6,516 nucleotides of DNA from JBHJOF01 sp050330055. Lineage in GTDB: Bacteria; Pseudomonadota; Alphaproteobacteria; Kiloniellales; JAKSDN01. The stretch lies in NCBI GenBank assembly GCA_050330055.1, contig JBHJOF010000240.1, forward strand, positions 1 to 6,516. The letters run 5' to 3'. The notes below the pieces were generated by a model that saw only the letters and a list, made by a program, of their open reading frames with translations, was not told where the DNA came from and did no database searches. Of the stretch, positions 6,165-6,516 are shown piece by piece (positions within the stretch are counted from its first letter, which is position 1; each line of letters begins with the position of its first letter). The position numbers were made by a program, and so were the translations under genes.

Positions 6165-6181
6165 GAAGCACATTCTGCTTC
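6165..6181. terminator. Hairpin between the pseudogene remnant and cobW
   Basis: GAAGCA (6165–6170), a five-base loop CATTC and TGCTTC (6176–6181) form a perfect 6-base stem 16 bases beyond the 3' end of cobW on the minus strand. It lies 10 bases past the remnant on the plus strand. Placed between convergent units it could terminate transcription, but no T-tract follows on either strand. Confidence 0.3.
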
Positions 6182-6196
6182 GACCCCCGCCCCCGT

Positions 6197-6516
6197 TTAG
6201 CTCTGCACAGCCTCCCGCACCGCCGCCTCGATCGACGCGCGATCGAGGCCCTTCTCGCCGATCACCACGAGCCGCGTGGCGCGCGCCTCCCCGTCCCGCC
6301 AGTCGCGGTCGAAGTAGTGCTGCAGGCGCGGGCCGACGCCCTGGATGACGAGACGCATGGCCTTGCCGGGCACGGCGGCGAAGCCCTTGAGGCGCAGGAT
6401 GTCGTGCTTGATGACGACGGCGGCCAGGCGGTCGGTGAAGGCCTGCGGCCGGGCGATCTCGCCGAGCTCGACGACGAAGGACTCGAAGTCGTCGTGGTCG
6501 TGGTCCTCCACGCCGT
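6197..6516 (-). CDS. cobW: Cobalamin biosynthesis protein CobW, C-terminal part (runs off window)
   Basis: The last 105 residues of a minus-strand gene whose 5' part lies beyond the right edge. CobW is a COG0523 GTPase linked to cobalt handling in the aerobic cobalamin pathway and is often encoded next to cobN. The visible part is the CobW_C region. It begins with a His/Asp-rich stretch (VEDHDHDDFESFVVEL), a likely metal-binding segment joining the GTPase and C-terminal domains. It continues with HDILRLKGFAAVPGKAMRLV, IQGVGPRLQHYFDRDW and TRLVVIGEKGLD. The pairing of 'LRLKGF' with 'QGVG-R-x-x-x-YFDR-W' favours true CobW over other COG0523 members such as zinc-related or nitrile-hydratase chaperones. 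The GTPase P-loop and CxCC metal motif are not in the window. The stop is TAA at 6197–6199. No cobalamin riboswitch can be checked, since the upstream region is absent. Confidence 0.9.
   Translation of the reverse strand, partial: GVEDHDHDDFESFVVELGEIARPQAFTDRLAAVVIKHDILRLKGFAAVPGKAMRLVIQGVGPRLQHYFDRDWRDGEARATRLVVIGEKGLDRASIEAAVREAVQS

Overview
This is a GC-rich bacterial window, almost certainly proteobacterial and most likely alphaproteobacterial. The grounds are strong G/C use at third codon positions, a CobW of the aerobic cobalamin pathway type, an ArsR–SRPBCC gene pair, and CCCTCCCCC/GGGGGAGGG palindromes of a kind common between genes in high-GC alphaproteobacteria. Genus cannot be read from the sequence.

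Layout, left to right. Positions 1–192 hold the 5' end of an IS5-family element on the minus strand: 35 codons of transposase plus the terminal non-coding region. After a short spacer with an extended -10 promoter, a 92-residue GYD-domain protein is encoded on the plus strand (371–649). Next is a 374-residue protein with an N-terminal bacterial SH3 domain and a lysozyme-superfamily-like middle domain, without a signal peptide (749–1873). A two-gene operon follows, an ArsR-type repressor (1957–2271) and an AHSA1/SRPBCC protein (2310–2807). It is driven by a promoter whose spacer carries an inverted repeat and whose predicted transcription start falls on the arsR start codon. The non-coding stretch 2808–3165 carries a nested GC-rich palindromic repeat. 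Positions 3166–5979 encode a 937-residue membrane-bound hybrid histidine kinase with an HBM-like sensor, HAMP, HisKA, HATPase and two receiver domains. After it, 6001–6155 is a decayed second copy of the 3' end of the SH3-domain gene. On the minus strand at the right edge is the C-terminal part of cobW (6197–6516, running out of the window).

Apart from the ArsR–SRPBCC pair, the genes do not form an evident pathway. The kinase has no response-regulator or HPt partner here. The region looks like a mosaic of small units with signs of rearrangement: an IS end at the left, a palindromic repeat in the middle, and duplicated 3' gene ends about 4.3 kb apart flanking the ArsR operon and the kinase. 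The observations most worth following are that duplication with its decayed copy, the unassigned SH3/lysozyme-like protein family, and the leaderless arsR promoter with a built-in operator.
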